From Hymenobacter lapidiphilus (GTDB lineage: Bacteria; Bacteroidota; Bacteroidia; Cytophagales; Hymenobacteraceae), in NCBI RefSeq assembly GCF_003417065.2, contig NZ_QVLT01000008.1, positions 62,001 through 126,000 on the forward strand: a stretch of DNA of 64,000 nucleotides. The letters run 5' to 3'. Below, piece after piece: positions 17,635 to 26,900 of this stretch (its first letter is position 1; every line of letters starts with the position of its first letter). The notes below the pieces were generated by a model, which was not told the origin of the DNA, made no database searches, and saw only the letters and a program-made list of their open reading frames with translations. The position numbers and the translations under genes were made by a program.

Positions 17635-20481
17635 ATGCGTATCGCTCTACCTATCCGTCCGTTGCAGCGTTGGCTGGCGGGGCTATTTCTGCTGATAGCC
17701 TTTCTGACGGCCGCACCGGCTGCCCGCGCCACTCACCTGGCCGCCGGTGATATTCAGGCCCGTACCGACCCCAACAACCCCCGGCGCATCTTTTTTACCC
17801 TTTCGCTCTACGTGCGCATTCCGGGCCCCGATGTGGCCGAGGAGCCTTCGGTTATTATCTTTTTCGGCGATAATACTTCCCAGGTCGATATTCCATTCGT
17901 ATCGCAGACCCGCGTGGCACCAGAGTATCTGCTCAACGTGTACAAGTTCGAGCACACCTACAACTCTACCGGGGCTTACACAGTGGGCTACGCCAGCGTA
18001 AACCGGCCGGTGGGGGTGCTGAATATGGCCAACTCGGCCAATGAAAGCTTTTATATCTCGACTACCGTTCTCATCAACGCATTCATTCAGAACACTTCAC
18101 CCCAACTGCTGGCACCAGCCATCGACAAGGGTAGCGTGGGCCAGGTATTTCTGCATAACCCGGCCGCCTTCGATGCCGAGGGCGACTCACTGGCGTACGA
18201 GCTGCGGCCCAGCCAAAAGGCCGGCGACCCGCGCATCGCGCTTGCCAGCGGCAACCGGCTAATCCCTGTAACTACTACCAACTTCACTTTTCCCAACAAC
18301 CTGCCGGGCATTGATGCCCGCCAGGTGGCCTACAGCGGGCCGCCCGTCGGGGCGCCCGGCGACAAGGCCATCTTCACTATCGACGCTTTCACTGGCCAGG
18401 TAGTGTGGAATGCGCCGGCCCAGGTGGGCACGTATAATGTGGCCTTTGTAGTGAAGGAGTACCGCCGCACACCCGGCCGGCCCACCCAGCCCACGCTGCT
18501 GAGCGAGACAATCCGCGACATGCAGATTATCGTGCGGCCTCCCAACAACCTCCGCCCCATCATCAACGTGCCGCCCGATGTGTGCGTGGTGGCCAATACA
18601 CCGGTGCCCGGCGGTACTATAACGGCCACCGACCCCGATGGCAACCCGGTGTTGCTCGAAGCATTTACCGGCCTGCTGCCCATGCCGGCCTCGTTCCAGC
18701 AGAGCACCAAAGGACCACCCGTTGCCCGTGCCCTGTTCCAATGGACACCGGCCTGCTCTTTCATCCGGCGCCAGCCCTATCAGGTGCTGTTCAAGGCCAC
18801 CGATGAGCCCGCGGGCAATATTTCGCCTCTCATTGACCAGCGCATCTGGAACATTACGGTGGTGGGGCCGGCCCCGCAAAACCTGCAAGCCACCCCGCAG
18901 GGCAACAATATGCGCCTCGACTGGAACAGCTACAGCTGCCAGAACCCGGGGGCTCAGATTCTGATTTTCCGCCGCGAAAACTGCTTTGCCTTCACGCCTA
19001 CTACCTGCCAGACCGGGCTGCCCGCCGGCTCGGGCTACGTGCAGATTGGCGCCGTGGGCGTGGGTACCCGCACCTTCCTCGACGACAACAACGGACAAGG
19101 CCTGACCCGAGGTAAAACCTACTCGTACCGCATTTATGTGAGGTTTGCTCAGCCCAGCGGGGGCGAAAGCCTGGCTTCCAACGAGGCCTGTGTGAAGGTG
19201 GAGGGCCGCTCACCCCGCCTCACCAACGTGACCGTAGACCGCACCGACGTGGCTACGGGCCAGATTACCGTTCGCTGGAACCAGCCGGCTCCGCTGGCCA
19301 AGTTTGCCGAGCCCCGCGGCTACCGCCTTTACCGGGCCACCGGCCTCAACCCGGCCGCAGCTGACTTCCGCAAGGTGTTCACCACTAACAACCTGCGCGA
19401 TACCACCTTTGTGAATACCGGCCTCAACACGCAAGCCAACGCCTACACTTACCGACTCGATTTTTTCAGCAACTCGGCCTTAGCGGCCGACTCGGTGGAG
19501 CGTACCCAGCCGGCTTCGAGCGTACGGCTGACGGCTACGCCCAACCCGCTGGCCAGCACAATAGCCGTTAGTTGGGTCTACAATGTGCCCTGGGACAACA
19601 GCAAGCGGCCCAGCACCGTGTATCGGCGCGAGCCGGGCGGTACGTTCCGGCCCGTGGGCAAGGCCACCAGCACCACTACCGGCGGCACTTTCGTGGATGA
19701 TGGTAAGGTGCTGCCGCTGGTGAAAAACCGCACGTACTGTTACTACGTGAAGACCAACGGCACCTACGACATTGCCCTGCCCGATTCGCTCATCAACCTG
19801 AGCCAGGAACAGTGCGCGCCGCTGCGGGCCGTGCCCTGCACGCCCATCCTCACGCTCAAGCCTACCAACTGCGACAGTCTAGCCAGCCGCCTGTTCGATT
19901 TGCCGACCACGCCTACCTCGGGCATGCGCTTTACCAACTCGCTGAGCTGGACGCTGAGCAACCTGCCCACGCAGGACTGCAGCCGCGACATCGCACAGTA
20001 TATCATCTACTTCGCACCTACGGCGGCCGACGAGCTGACTGAACTGGCCCGCGTGCCCGGCACCCAGACCACCTATGAGCACACCAATCTGGCTTCGGCC
20101 CAGGGCTGCTACGCCATTCAGGCCGTCGATGTGAACGGGGCTGTGAGTGCGCTGAGCAACAAGGAGTGCAAGGATAACTGCCTGTTGTTCCTGCTGCCTA
20201 ACATCTTTACGCCCAACGGCGACTCGAAAAACGATACGTTCCGGCCCAAGGTGTTCAGCCCGATTGAGCGCACGTCCATTCGGATTTACAACCGCTGGGG
20301 CACCAAGGTGTACGAGGGTAGCCAGGACCCGCTCATCAACTGGAACGGGGGTGGCACGGGTGAAGGCAACTCCAACGGCAAAGTGTCGGATGGCATGTAT
20401 TTCTACCAGGCCGAGGTAACGTTTAAGGATGCCAACCGCACCACCCGTACTTTCAAAGGCTGGGTGCAGATTAACCGCTAG
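17635..20481 (+). CDS. Secreted multidomain protein with gliding-motility (T9SS type B) C-terminal domain
   Basis: 948 residues from ATG 17635, starting with a signal peptide (to about ARATHLA, residue 32). The middle shows immunoglobulin-like beta repeats with YxYRxY and fibronectin-III-like strands, e.g. GKTYSYRIYVRF. The last 90 residues carry LPNIFTPNGDSKNDTF, IRIYNRWGTKVYEG and DGMYFYQAEV, the CHU_C / gliding motility-associated sorting domain used for export by the type IX system and surface attachment. Probable adhesin or surface-matrix protein; ligand unknown. Monocistronic, with a terminator right after the stop. Confidence 0.85.
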   Translation: MRIALPIRPLQRWLAGLFLLIAFLTAAPAARATHLAAGDIQARTDPNNPRRIFFTLSLYVRIPGPDVAEEPSVIIFFGDNTSQVDIPFVSQTRVAPEYLLNVYKFEHTYNSTGAYTVGYASVNRPVGVLNMANSANESFYISTTVLINAFIQNTSPQLLAPAIDKGSVGQVFLHNPAAFDAEGDSLAYELRPSQKAGDPRIALASGNRLIPVTTTNFTFPNNLPGIDARQVAYSGPPVGAPGDKAIFTIDAFTGQVVWNAPAQVGTYNVAFVVKEYRRTPGRPTQPTLLSETIRDMQIIVRPPNNLRPIINVPPDVCVVANTPVPGGTITATDPDGNPVLLEAFTGLLPMPASFQQSTKGPPVARALFQWTPACSFIRRQPYQVLFKATDEPAGNISPLIDQRIWNITVVGPAPQNLQATPQGNNMRLDWNSYSCQNPGAQILIFRRENCFAFTPTTCQTGLPAGSGYVQIGAVGVGTRTFLDDNNGQGLTRGKTYSYRIYVRFAQPSGGESLASNEACVKVEGRSPRLTNVTVDRTDVATGQITVRWNQPAPLAKFAEPRGYRLYRATGLNPAAADFRKVFTTNNLRDTTFVNTGLNTQANAYTYRLDFFSNSALAADSVERTQPASSVRLTATPNPLASTIAVSWVYNVPWDNSKRPSTVYRREPGGTFRPVGKATSTTTGGTFVDDGKVLPLVKNRTYCYYVKTNGTYDIALPDSLINLSQEQCAPLRAVPCTPILTLKPTNCDSLASRLFDLPTTPTSGMRFTNSLSWTLSNLPTQDCSRDIAQYIIYFAPTAADELTELARVPGTQTTYEHTNLASAQGCYAIQAVDVNGAVSALSNKECKDNCLLFLLPNIFTPNGDSKNDTFRPKVFSPIERTSIRIYNRWGTKVYEGSQDPLINWNGGGTGEGNSNGKVSDGMYFYQAEVTFKDANRTTRTFKGWVQINR

Positions 20482-20504
20482 TCATTGTGGTAAAGCCAGA
20501 AAAG

Positions 20505-20539
20505 AGCCGGAATTCCCGTTGGGAATCCGGCTTTTTTTT
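20505..20539 (+). terminator. Rho-independent terminator
   Basis: AGCCGGAATTCCC and GGGAATCCGGCT form a nearly perfect stem with a three-base loop, followed by eight T. Ends the 17635-20481 gene. Confidence 0.9.
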
Positions 20540-20684
20540 ATGGGAAAGTAGCGGGCTTCTGGGTTGCCCTTGGGGCAGCTGCATCGGGCAGTACCACATT
20601 TTTATGCAGCTTGCGGCCGTAATTTTTTCGCCTGCCCCGGCGGCGCTTCCAGCTAGAAGCCGTCGTGGGGCTTATTCTGACCAC

Positions 20685-21572
20685 ATGAAAGCAGTTATCT
20701 TCCCCGGCCAGGGCAGCCAGTTCAGCGGCATGGGCCGCGAGCTGTACGAGCAGCACCCCGAAGCCAAACGCCTGATGGACCAGGCCAACGAAATCCTGGG
20801 CTTTTCGCTTACCGACGCCATGTTTGCGGGTTCCGATGAGGAGCTGCGCCGCACCGACGTAACGCAGCCAGCTATTTTTCTGCACTCGGTGGCATTGGCT
20901 GCGGTCCTGCCCGATTTTCGGCCCGATATGGTGGCCGGCCACTCGCTGGGTGAGTTTTCGGCGCTGGTAGCTGCCAAGGTGCTGCGCTTTGAAGACGCCC
21001 TGCAGCTGGTAGCGCAGCGGGCCCGTGCCATGCAGGCTGCCTGCCAGGAGCAGCCCGGCACCATGGCCGCCATTCTGGCCCTCGACGACGATACCACAGT
21101 CCGCATCTGCCAGGAAATAACGGCGGGCGGCGATATTGTGGTGGCCGCTAACTATAACTGCCCCGGCCAGCTGGTGGTGTCGGGTTCGCAGCGCGGCATC
21201 GAGCTGGCCTGCGAGCAGTTGAAGGCCGCCGGGGCCAAGCGCGCCCTGCCGCTTCCCGTGGGCGGCGCTTTCCACTCGCCGCTTATGCAGTCGGCTGAAG
21301 CGGCACTGGCCGAAGCCATTGCCAAAACGAGCTTCGCAGCCGGCATTTGCCCGGTATATCAGAACGTGGACGCCGCCCCGCACACCGACCCCGACGAAAT
21401 CCGCGAAAACCTCGTGCGCCAACTCACCGCCCCCGTCCGCTGGACCCAGAGCGTGCAGCGCATGGTGCAGGACGGTGCCACCGAGTTCGTGGAGTGCGGC
21501 CCCGGCAAAGTACTCCAGGGCCTGGTAAAGAAGATTGCGCCGGAAGTAACGGCTGGCTCAGCAGTATTGTAA
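20685..21572 (+). CDS. fabD: Malonyl-CoA:ACP transacylase FabD
   Basis: 295 residues. Transfers malonyl from CoA to acyl carrier protein for fatty acid synthesis. ATG 20685 gives MKAVIFPGQGSQFSGMGREL, the canonical start; the frame is open 5' but unconserved. Active-site serine is S87 in AGHSLGEFSAL, the catalytic histidine H197 in GGAFHSPLM, with NYNCPGQLVVSG between. Monocistronic between two terminators, apart from the other fab genes. Confidence 0.96.
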   Translation: MKAVIFPGQGSQFSGMGRELYEQHPEAKRLMDQANEILGFSLTDAMFAGSDEELRRTDVTQPAIFLHSVALAAVLPDFRPDMVAGHSLGEFSALVAAKVLRFEDALQLVAQRARAMQAACQEQPGTMAAILALDDDTTVRICQEITAGGDIVVAANYNCPGQLVVSGSQRGIELACEQLKAAGAKRALPLPVGGAFHSPLMQSAEAALAEAIAKTSFAAGICPVYQNVDAAPHTDPDEIRENLVRQLTAPVRWTQSVQRMVQDGATEFVECGPGKVLQGLVKKIAPEVTAGSAVL

Positions 21573-21590
21573 TTCGCTTCAATGCTACCG

Positions 21591-21626
21591 AAAAGGTCCT
21601 GCCAATTCACGGCAGGACCTTTTTTT
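21591..21626 (+). terminator. Rho-independent terminator of fabD
   Basis: AAAAGGTCCTGCC (21591-21603) pairs with GGCAGGACCTTTT, followed by further T. It faces the convergent folK gene and may serve both. Confidence 0.9.
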
Positions 21627-21658
21627 GTGATTCGAATTTTCTGTTTCACACGCTAGAA

Positions 21659-22153
21659 TCAGCGAGGCTCGCCATCTACCCGCGTAACCGTAAGCTCGTC
21701 CGGGCACTCAGCCAGCAGTTCGGCCACGGTGCGGCGGAGCCCCGGATGCACCACAGTTTCCGCAATTTCGGCCAGGGGCAGCAGGGCAAAGCGGCGCTCC
21801 GGCAGGCGCGGGTGAGGCAGTTGGAGCTTGGGCGTATTGAGTACCAGGTCGTCGTAGAGCAGAATATCTACGTCGAGGGTGCGGGCACCCCAGCGCACCA
21901 GCCGCAGCCGGCCCGCGTGCTGCTCGGCGGCCAGGCAAGCGGCCAGTAGCTGGGCGGGGGAGAGGCTGGTCTGGACTTTTAGGGCTTGGTTGAGGAAGGC
22001 TGGCTGCTCGGTCAGGCCCCAGGCAGCTGTTTCGTAAAGGCCCGAGGCAGCCGTTACGGAGCCGGCTGTGCGGCCCAGCTCCCCCACAGCGGTCTGCAGC
22101 GTGGCGGCCCGGTCGCCGAGGTTGGAGCCCATCAGGAGGTAGGCAGTCGGCAT
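21659..22153 (-). CDS. folK: 2-amino-4-hydroxy-6-hydroxymethyldihydropteridine pyrophosphokinase FolK
   Basis: 164 residues. Cytoplasmic folate-pathway kinase moving pyrophosphate from ATP to hydroxymethyl-dihydropterin. ATG 22153 gives MPTAYLLMGSNLGDR, the family start. Later motifs RWGARTLDVDILLYDD and HPRLPERRFALLPLAEI are the metal/ATP and pterin loops. Last gene of a three-gene - strand operon, four bases after the membrane-protein gene. Confidence 0.95.
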   Translation of the reverse strand: MPTAYLLMGSNLGDRAATLQTAVGELGRTAGSVTAASGLYETAAWGLTEQPAFLNQALKVQTSLSPAQLLAACLAAEQHAGRLRLVRWGARTLDVDILLYDDLVLNTPKLQLPHPRLPERRFALLPLAEIAETVVHPGLRRTVAELLAECPDELTVTRVDGEPR

Positions 22154-22157
22154 AAGA

Positions 22158-22754
22158 TCAGGCGGCGGACACAGCAGGAACATAGAACCGTCGATACACC
22201 AGCCACGCCCCCAGCCAAAGGCCTGCCAGGATCAGAAACAGGATAGAAACCGCTGCTTCCGATGTACGCGCGACAGTTGCCGATAGCAACAGCCCGCCCA
22301 TCAACATAGCCGTGGCAGCAAACCCCGGCCGGTCGAAAAAATCGAGCCCCCGGTAGAAGCCCAGGTAGAGCAGGGCGATGGTGAAGATTTGCGGAAGGTC
22401 GTATATCTGCCCGTCGCCCACGCCGTCCAGGAAATTTCCGGGTAGCGCCAGCGTTAGCAACAGCAGCAGAAACAGGGGAATACGGGATATAGAAAAGTTT
22501 TTGGACTGGGCCAGCAGATCGGTTTTACTGGTGTTGCCGACCACCGCTTCGCCAGGGCTCTGCCAGTTGACGCGCGAGCGGAAAACCTGGTAAACGATGC
22601 ATCCAATCAGCACGGCCACCACTATCCCCACCCCCATTTCGGGCGAGATAGGGCCCTGCAAGAACGTGTACAGCGTTGCTGCCACGCCCACGAGGGCTGC
22701 GCCAAAGTAAAAGTTAACGGCCAGTACCAGTAGGCCGGTAAGTAGTTTCTTCAT
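22158..22754 (-). CDS. Integral membrane protein of unknown function
   Basis: 198 residues with about five hydrophobic segments: LLTGLLVLAVNFYFGAAL, VGIVVAVLIGCIVYQVF, IPLFLLLLLTLAL, IFTIALLYLGFY and ILFLILAGLWLGAWLVY. A polar loop (about residues 62-85) separates the second and third. No motif recognised and no enzyme inferred. Tightly packed between the hydrolase (5 bases) and folK (4 bases), so co-transcribed. Confidence 0.75.
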   Translation of the reverse strand: MKKLLTGLLVLAVNFYFGAALVGVAATLYTFLQGPISPEMGVGIVVAVLIGCIVYQVFRSRVNWQSPGEAVVGNTSKTDLLAQSKNFSISRIPLFLLLLLTLALPGNFLDGVGDGQIYDLPQIFTIALLYLGFYRGLDFFDRPGFAATAMLMGGLLLSATVARTSEAAVSILFLILAGLWLGAWLVYRRFYVPAVSAA

Positions 22755-22759
22755 GGGTT

Positions 22760-23638
22760 TTAAGCCTGCAAATTCTGCTCAAAAAACTCTGCCGTGGCCT
22801 CGGCGGCCTGCTTAGCCTGTTCGGGCAGTTCGGCCGAGGGCCAGGGGTGGGCACCGCCGAAGTTGTGCGTAGCGGCAGGCAGCACCTTTAGCTCGGCAGC
22901 GGGTTGCCACTCGTGCAGCTGGCGGGCACGGTCCAGGGGCACGGTTTCATCCTGGTCGCCGTGCAGAATGAGCACCGGCCGGTCGTGCAGGCGCTGGCGC
23001 AGATTCTGCTCGATGTTGAGGCGGGGGCGGTTTTGGTAGTAGTTCTCGACGAGCTGGTAATAAAGCGGTAATTGCTGCCTGGTGCGCGAGTTTTCGACGT
23101 GCATTACGCCCTTCTGCTGCCAATGCGTCATTTGCTGCTCCGTCCAGCCCGGGTTTACGTTGCTTATGGCGGCCCAGGTAGCCACGGCCCGTACGCGGGT
23201 ATCTTCGGCCGCTTTCAGCAGTACCAGGCCGCCACCCCGGCTGTGGCCGATAAGGGCTAGCCGCGAAAGGTCCATCTCGTCGGCCGAAATGCCCGTCTGG
23301 TCCGGCGTGTGCAGGGCATCAAGCAAAGCTCCCAAATCATCGAGTTCGATACTGAAATTATTGCGGCCAAACGCCTCAAGATCCTCCAAATCGCCCGACC
23401 CGCCCACTACCACACCGTTGTGCGAGAGGTTGAGCTTCACAAACACGAAGCCCCGGCGGGCAAACCAGTCGGCCAGTACGTTGAAATGGCCCCAGTCTTT
23501 GAACCCCTTGAAGCCGTGTACAAACACCACTACCGGCTTGGCCCGGCCGTCGGGCACGAAGCGGGCATCGGCCGCAAACGGGCGCTTGTGGCCGGGGCCG
23601 GACAGCAGAAACTCGACAGAAACAGGCAGGTTGGGCAT
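22760..23638 (-). CDS. Alpha/beta hydrolase (dienelactone hydrolase-like)
   Basis: 292 residues, no signal peptide. The oxyanion loop is VVFVHGFKGFKDWG (37-50). The nucleophile elbow GHSRGG gives S133, the acid is in LHGDQDETVP (D230 or D228), and the histidine is H258 in ATHNFGG. The arrangement fits prolyl-oligopeptidase/dienelactone-type intracellular esterases; substrate unknown. First gene of the operon with the membrane protein and folK. Confidence 0.85.
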   Translation of the reverse strand: MPNLPVSVEFLLSGPGHKRPFAADARFVPDGRAKPVVVFVHGFKGFKDWGHFNVLADWFARRGFVFVKLNLSHNGVVVGGSGDLEDLEAFGRNNFSIELDDLGALLDALHTPDQTGISADEMDLSRLALIGHSRGGGLVLLKAAEDTRVRAVATWAAISNVNPGWTEQQMTHWQQKGVMHVENSRTRQQLPLYYQLVENYYQNRPRLNIEQNLRQRLHDRPVLILHGDQDETVPLDRARQLHEWQPAAELKVLPAATHNFGGAHPWPSAELPEQAKQAAEATAEFFEQNLQA

Positions 23639-23806
23639 AAAAGCGAAGGTAAGAAGGGAGGGATAAACTGTTGTTCCAGTAAAGAAAGAAGCGGCGCAGA
23701 ACTCTCGGCTTTGCTTGCGCTATTTCGAACCAGATTTTTCATTCGTCGGAATGACAGGTGGCCCCTGCGCCTTTTCCCGTATCATTGCATTGCCCAATTA
23801 CGCCGC

Positions 23807-24787
23807 ATGACCATTTCGCTGGACCAGATACAGGCTCCGATTGCCTTGGAGATGGTGGAATTCGAAAAGAAATTCCGCCAGTCGATGCAGACTAAACAAC
23901 TGCTGCTCGACAAAATCATGGGCTACATAGTAAAGCGCAAGGGCAAGCAGATCCGGCCGATGTTCGTGTTTTTCACGGCCAAAATCTGCGGTGGCGACCC
24001 GCTGCCCGAAGCGACGTTCCGCGGGGCAGCGCTGATTGAGCTGCTGCATACGGCTACGCTCGTGCATGATGATGTGGTAGATGAAAGCAACTACCGACGC
24101 GGCTTTTTTTCCATCAACGCGCTATGGAAGAACAAGATAGCGGTGCTCGTAGGCGATTATCTGCTGAGTAAAGGCCTGCTGCTGAGCTTGGAAAACGACG
24201 ATTACGCCCTGCTCAAGATTGTGAGCAATGCGGTGAAGGAGCTCAGCGAAGGCGAGCTGCTGCAGATTGAAAAGGCCCGTCGCCTCGATATTACTGAGGA
24301 CGTGTACTTCGACATCATTCGCCAGAAAACGGCCTCGCTTATTGCCTCCTGCTGCGCAGTAGGCGCCTCTTCGGCCGGTGCCAACCCCGAAACGGTGGAG
24401 CGGGCCCGGCTGTTTGGCGAGAAGGTGGGCATGGCTTTCCAGATAAAGGACGACCTATTCGACTATGGTACGGCCGAAATCGGGAAGCCGCTGGGCATCG
24501 ATATCAAGGAGAAAAAGATGACGCTGCCGCTGATTTACGCGCTGCAAAAAGCCGACTGGCTCACCAAGCGCCGCATAATTTTCAATGTTAAAAATAACGA
24601 CGGCCGCCGCGACCGGGTGCAGCAGGTAATTGAGTTCGTGAAGCAGTCGGGCGGGCTCGACTACGCCATCAGCGTAATGGAGCGCTACCGCGACGAGGCC
24701 CTGACCGTGCTGCGCACCTTCCCGGAGTCGGCCTCGCGCACCTCGCTCGAACAGCTCATCAACTACACCATCGAGCGGGAAAAGTAG
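23807..24787 (+). CDS. Polyprenyl diphosphate synthase (IspB-like)
   Basis: 326 residues. Trans-prenyltransferase that condenses isopentenyl diphosphate onto allylic primers, giving the side chain for menaquinone. The first aspartate-rich motif is LVHDDVVDESNYRRG, the second is QIKDDLFDYG. ATG 23807 gives MTISLDQIQAP; the frame upstream overlaps the divergent hydrolase gene. Chain length cannot be read with confidence, although length and the residues before the first motif are like octaprenyl/heptaprenyl synthases. Confidence 0.9.
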   Translation: MTISLDQIQAPIALEMVEFEKKFRQSMQTKQLLLDKIMGYIVKRKGKQIRPMFVFFTAKICGGDPLPEATFRGAALIELLHTATLVHDDVVDESNYRRGFFSINALWKNKIAVLVGDYLLSKGLLLSLENDDYALLKIVSNAVKELSEGELLQIEKARRLDITEDVYFDIIRQKTASLIASCCAVGASSAGANPETVERARLFGEKVGMAFQIKDDLFDYGTAEIGKPLGIDIKEKKMTLPLIYALQKADWLTKRRIIFNVKNNDGRRDRVQQVIEFVKQSGGLDYAISVMERYRDEALTVLRTFPESASRTSLEQLINYTIEREK

Positions 24788-24818
24788 CCGCCTCGCGTTC
24801 CGAAGCAAGCCTGCCCGC

Positions 24819-26258
24819 ATGAGAACCCGCTACCTGCTACCGCTGCTGGTGCTGTTTGTGGCCCTCGACCTGGGCTATACCTACTGGCAAAACTACCGCA
24901 TGCCGCTCGATGGCGACCTGGCGGGTATCGTGCTGCCCGCTCCCCGCAGCCAACCGGTACTGTCGGACCCGTTCGGGTGGGCCGCCCTAACGCGGCGCGA
25001 GGTATACGTGGCGCCCAACCGTTTTTTCGCGCACTTCGCGATGGTGAGCTACTTTAAAACGGTGCCGTTTGCGTTGCAGCGGTTCATGCCGCCCATCGAA
25101 AGCGTGTATGTGGCCTGCGGGCTGTTCAGCGCCGCCGTGCAGGCGCTGGTGCTCTACGTGCTGGGGCTGTACGCCACTGGCCGTGCCCGCCTGGGCCGCC
25201 GCTTCTGGCTGACGGTGGCCGTGCTGGTGCCGCTGTTTCAGTCGGCGGGTTACCACAACCAGATGGGTATCATCGACAACGCCATCACCTACACCTTCTT
25301 CTACGCCTTTCCGCTGGCGCTGCTGGGCCTGTTCTACTGGCCATTTTATCGGGCGACGCAAGGTGCGGAGGCCTTCCGGCCACGCTGGTGGCAGTATGGG
25401 CTGCTGGCGGGGCTGGCCGTGGTGCTGAGCTTCAACGGGCCTGTTATTCCGGGCGTGGTGGCCGTGCTCAGTACCGGCATCTGCCTGCACTGGCTGAGAC
25501 GACAGTGGCGGGCAACGGGCGGAAACTGGGCCGCCGTGGTGCGGCACGTGCCGTGGCCGGCGTTTAGTCTGCTGCTTTTGCTGGGGGCGCTGTGCCTGTA
25601 CTCGTTTTACGTGGGGCAGTTCGAGCTGGAAAGCCGTAACACCACTATTACACTGGCCGAGCGCTACCGCCGGCTGCCGACGGGCCTGAACGAAACCTTC
25701 TTCCGGCGGCCCGCGCTGGCTATTCTGCTCGGGGTGGTGCTACTGAACATGCTACTGACTGGTCGGCTGCTACCGGCCACCCCCGAAAGCCGGCGACTGC
25801 GGCAGCTGCTGGGCTGGCTGGCCGTGTTTGCCGTTGCCTATATGCTGCTGCTGCCGCTGGGTGGCTACCGCGAGTATCGCCCCTATATTATCCGGCGCGA
25901 CTCCATTATGCCCGTGCTGCTGGGCCTGATGGCCCTCTACGGCGCCACCACCTACTACCTGGCCACGCACCTGACGGGCCGCCGCCGCGCCGGGTACTTA
26001 AGCTGGGTAGCGGCGCTGTGCCTGTTTTATACCGTTTCCGACAACTCGTGGCGCTACCCCACCAACGGCTGTCAGCGCGATGCCCTCGAAACGCTGGCCC
26101 GCGCCACAACGCCCACCGTCGATCTGCCCCAAAACTGTCCGGTGCTGGCCTGGGGCCCCATCCCCACCTACGCCGAGTCCGATATCCAGGCCCAGCTGCT
26201 CGCCTACTGGAACATCACCTGGGGCAAGCGCCTGTACAAACAGCCGACGACAGAATAA
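24819..26258 (+). CDS. Polytopic membrane protein of unknown function
   Basis: 479 residues. An N-terminal helix (RYLLPLLVLFVALDLGYTY) is followed by a soluble part of about 60 residues and roughly ten further membrane segments. The topology (short lumenal loop after helix 1 with acidic residues, many helices, short soluble tail ending CPVLAWGPIPTYAE) resembles GT-C type membrane proteins, but no catalytic motif is recognised. Starts 31 bases after the prenyl synthase and is probably co-transcribed with it. A nested palindrome follows. Confidence 0.7.
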   Translation: MRTRYLLPLLVLFVALDLGYTYWQNYRMPLDGDLAGIVLPAPRSQPVLSDPFGWAALTRREVYVAPNRFFAHFAMVSYFKTVPFALQRFMPPIESVYVACGLFSAAVQALVLYVLGLYATGRARLGRRFWLTVAVLVPLFQSAGYHNQMGIIDNAITYTFFYAFPLALLGLFYWPFYRATQGAEAFRPRWWQYGLLAGLAVVLSFNGPVIPGVVAVLSTGICLHWLRRQWRATGGNWAAVVRHVPWPAFSLLLLLGALCLYSFYVGQFELESRNTTITLAERYRRLPTGLNETFFRRPALAILLGVVLLNMLLTGRLLPATPESRRLRQLLGWLAVFAVAYMLLLPLGGYREYRPYIIRRDSIMPVLLGLMALYGATTYYLATHLTGRRRAGYLSWVAALCLFYTVSDNSWRYPTNGCQRDALETLARATTPTVDLPQNCPVLAWGPIPTYAESDIQAQLLAYWNITWGKRLYKQPTTE

Positions 26259-26264
26259 ATCACC

Positions 26265-26416
26265 GATGGTGCAGCTAATGCAGATTCGTTCTGAATGGAA
26301 TAATGAAAGCGGCAGATAGTCCAGAACAAATCTGGGTTATCTGCCGCTTCATCGGCACCATCTGAGACTGAAAAGCCGCCGATAACCCAGAACGAATCTG
26401 CGTTAGCTGCACCATC
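26265..26416. repeat. Nested palindromic element
   Basis: Outer 29-bp arms 26265-26293 and 26388-26416 differ at one base. Inside, AAGCGGCAGAT (26307-26317) pairs with ATCTGCCGCTT (26339-26349), and CTGGGTTAT (26332-26340) pairs instead with ATAACCCAG (26382-26390), so two inner folds exclude each other. It lies between convergent genes and does not belong to the GTCATGC family. Confidence 0.8.
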
Positions 26417-26431
26417 TGCCACAGCTGTGAT

Positions 26432-26728
26432 TTAGTGTTGCACTTGATAGTACACCTGTTCGGCCTTCACTTCCAATACTTCGAAGCGTACGCCCTTAGG
26501 GTTACTGGTAACCGTTATTTCGTGCGTCATCTCGCAGGTGGGGCACTTAAGCTGCTCGGTTTCGTACTGGCCATCATCGGGCATGGTGGCGAAGTGCTCG
26601 GCGGCGGGAACCCCGATGGAAGCCGTGAAAACATCCTGCTGGCATTTGTTGCACTCGAACTTGAGGCCCACAGTATGGCCCTGGAGTTCATCGACGGGGG
26701 CGGGGGTATTTTTCTGCTGAATCCACAT
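26432..26728 (-). CDS. Small protein with two zinc-ribbon-like CxxC pairs
   Basis: 98 residues from ATG 26728 (MWIQQKNTPAP). Two cysteine pairs, CNKC near residue 27 and CPTC near 64, are spaced as in a zinc ribbon; the rest alternates polar and beta-prone residues. No family recognised, and nucleic-acid binding is only a possibility. The upstream frame to 26956 runs through a terminator palindrome and is unlikely coding. Confidence 0.65.
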   Translation of the reverse strand: MWIQQKNTPAPVDELQGHTVGLKFECNKCQQDVFTASIGVPAAEHFATMPDDGQYETEQLKCPTCEMTHEITVTSNPKGVRFEVLEVKAEQVYYQVQH

Positions 26729-26805
26729 AAGAACGGATGGGTTTTGGTGAACAATAGGTGGCAATAACGGTGAGGCCCAGGGCCCCAACTGGTGTACGCA
26801 GAAAT

Positions 26806-26854
26806 GCCAACGCGGGGTTGGGACGGTACTAGACCGGCCCAACCCCGCGTTGGC
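26806..26854 (-). terminator. Hairpin downstream of the universal stress gene
   Basis: GCCAACGCGGGGTTGGG (26806-26822) and its perfect reverse complement (26838-26854) form a 17-bp stem about 50 bases past the stop of the universal stress gene. No T run, so termination is an inference. Confidence 0.6.
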
Positions 26855-26900
26855 GTGTGTACTTACCAGGCAGCGTGGGCGTGCCAGCCGATACGACTGC

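Noticed and set aside
20487..20684. 5' extension of fabD
   Set aside because: The added residues are not FabD-like and the region contains the preceding gene's terminator; the canonical start is at 20685.
23309..23806. 5' extension of the prenyl synthase
   Set aside because: Runs antisense through the hydrolase gene; the conserved protein starts at 23807.
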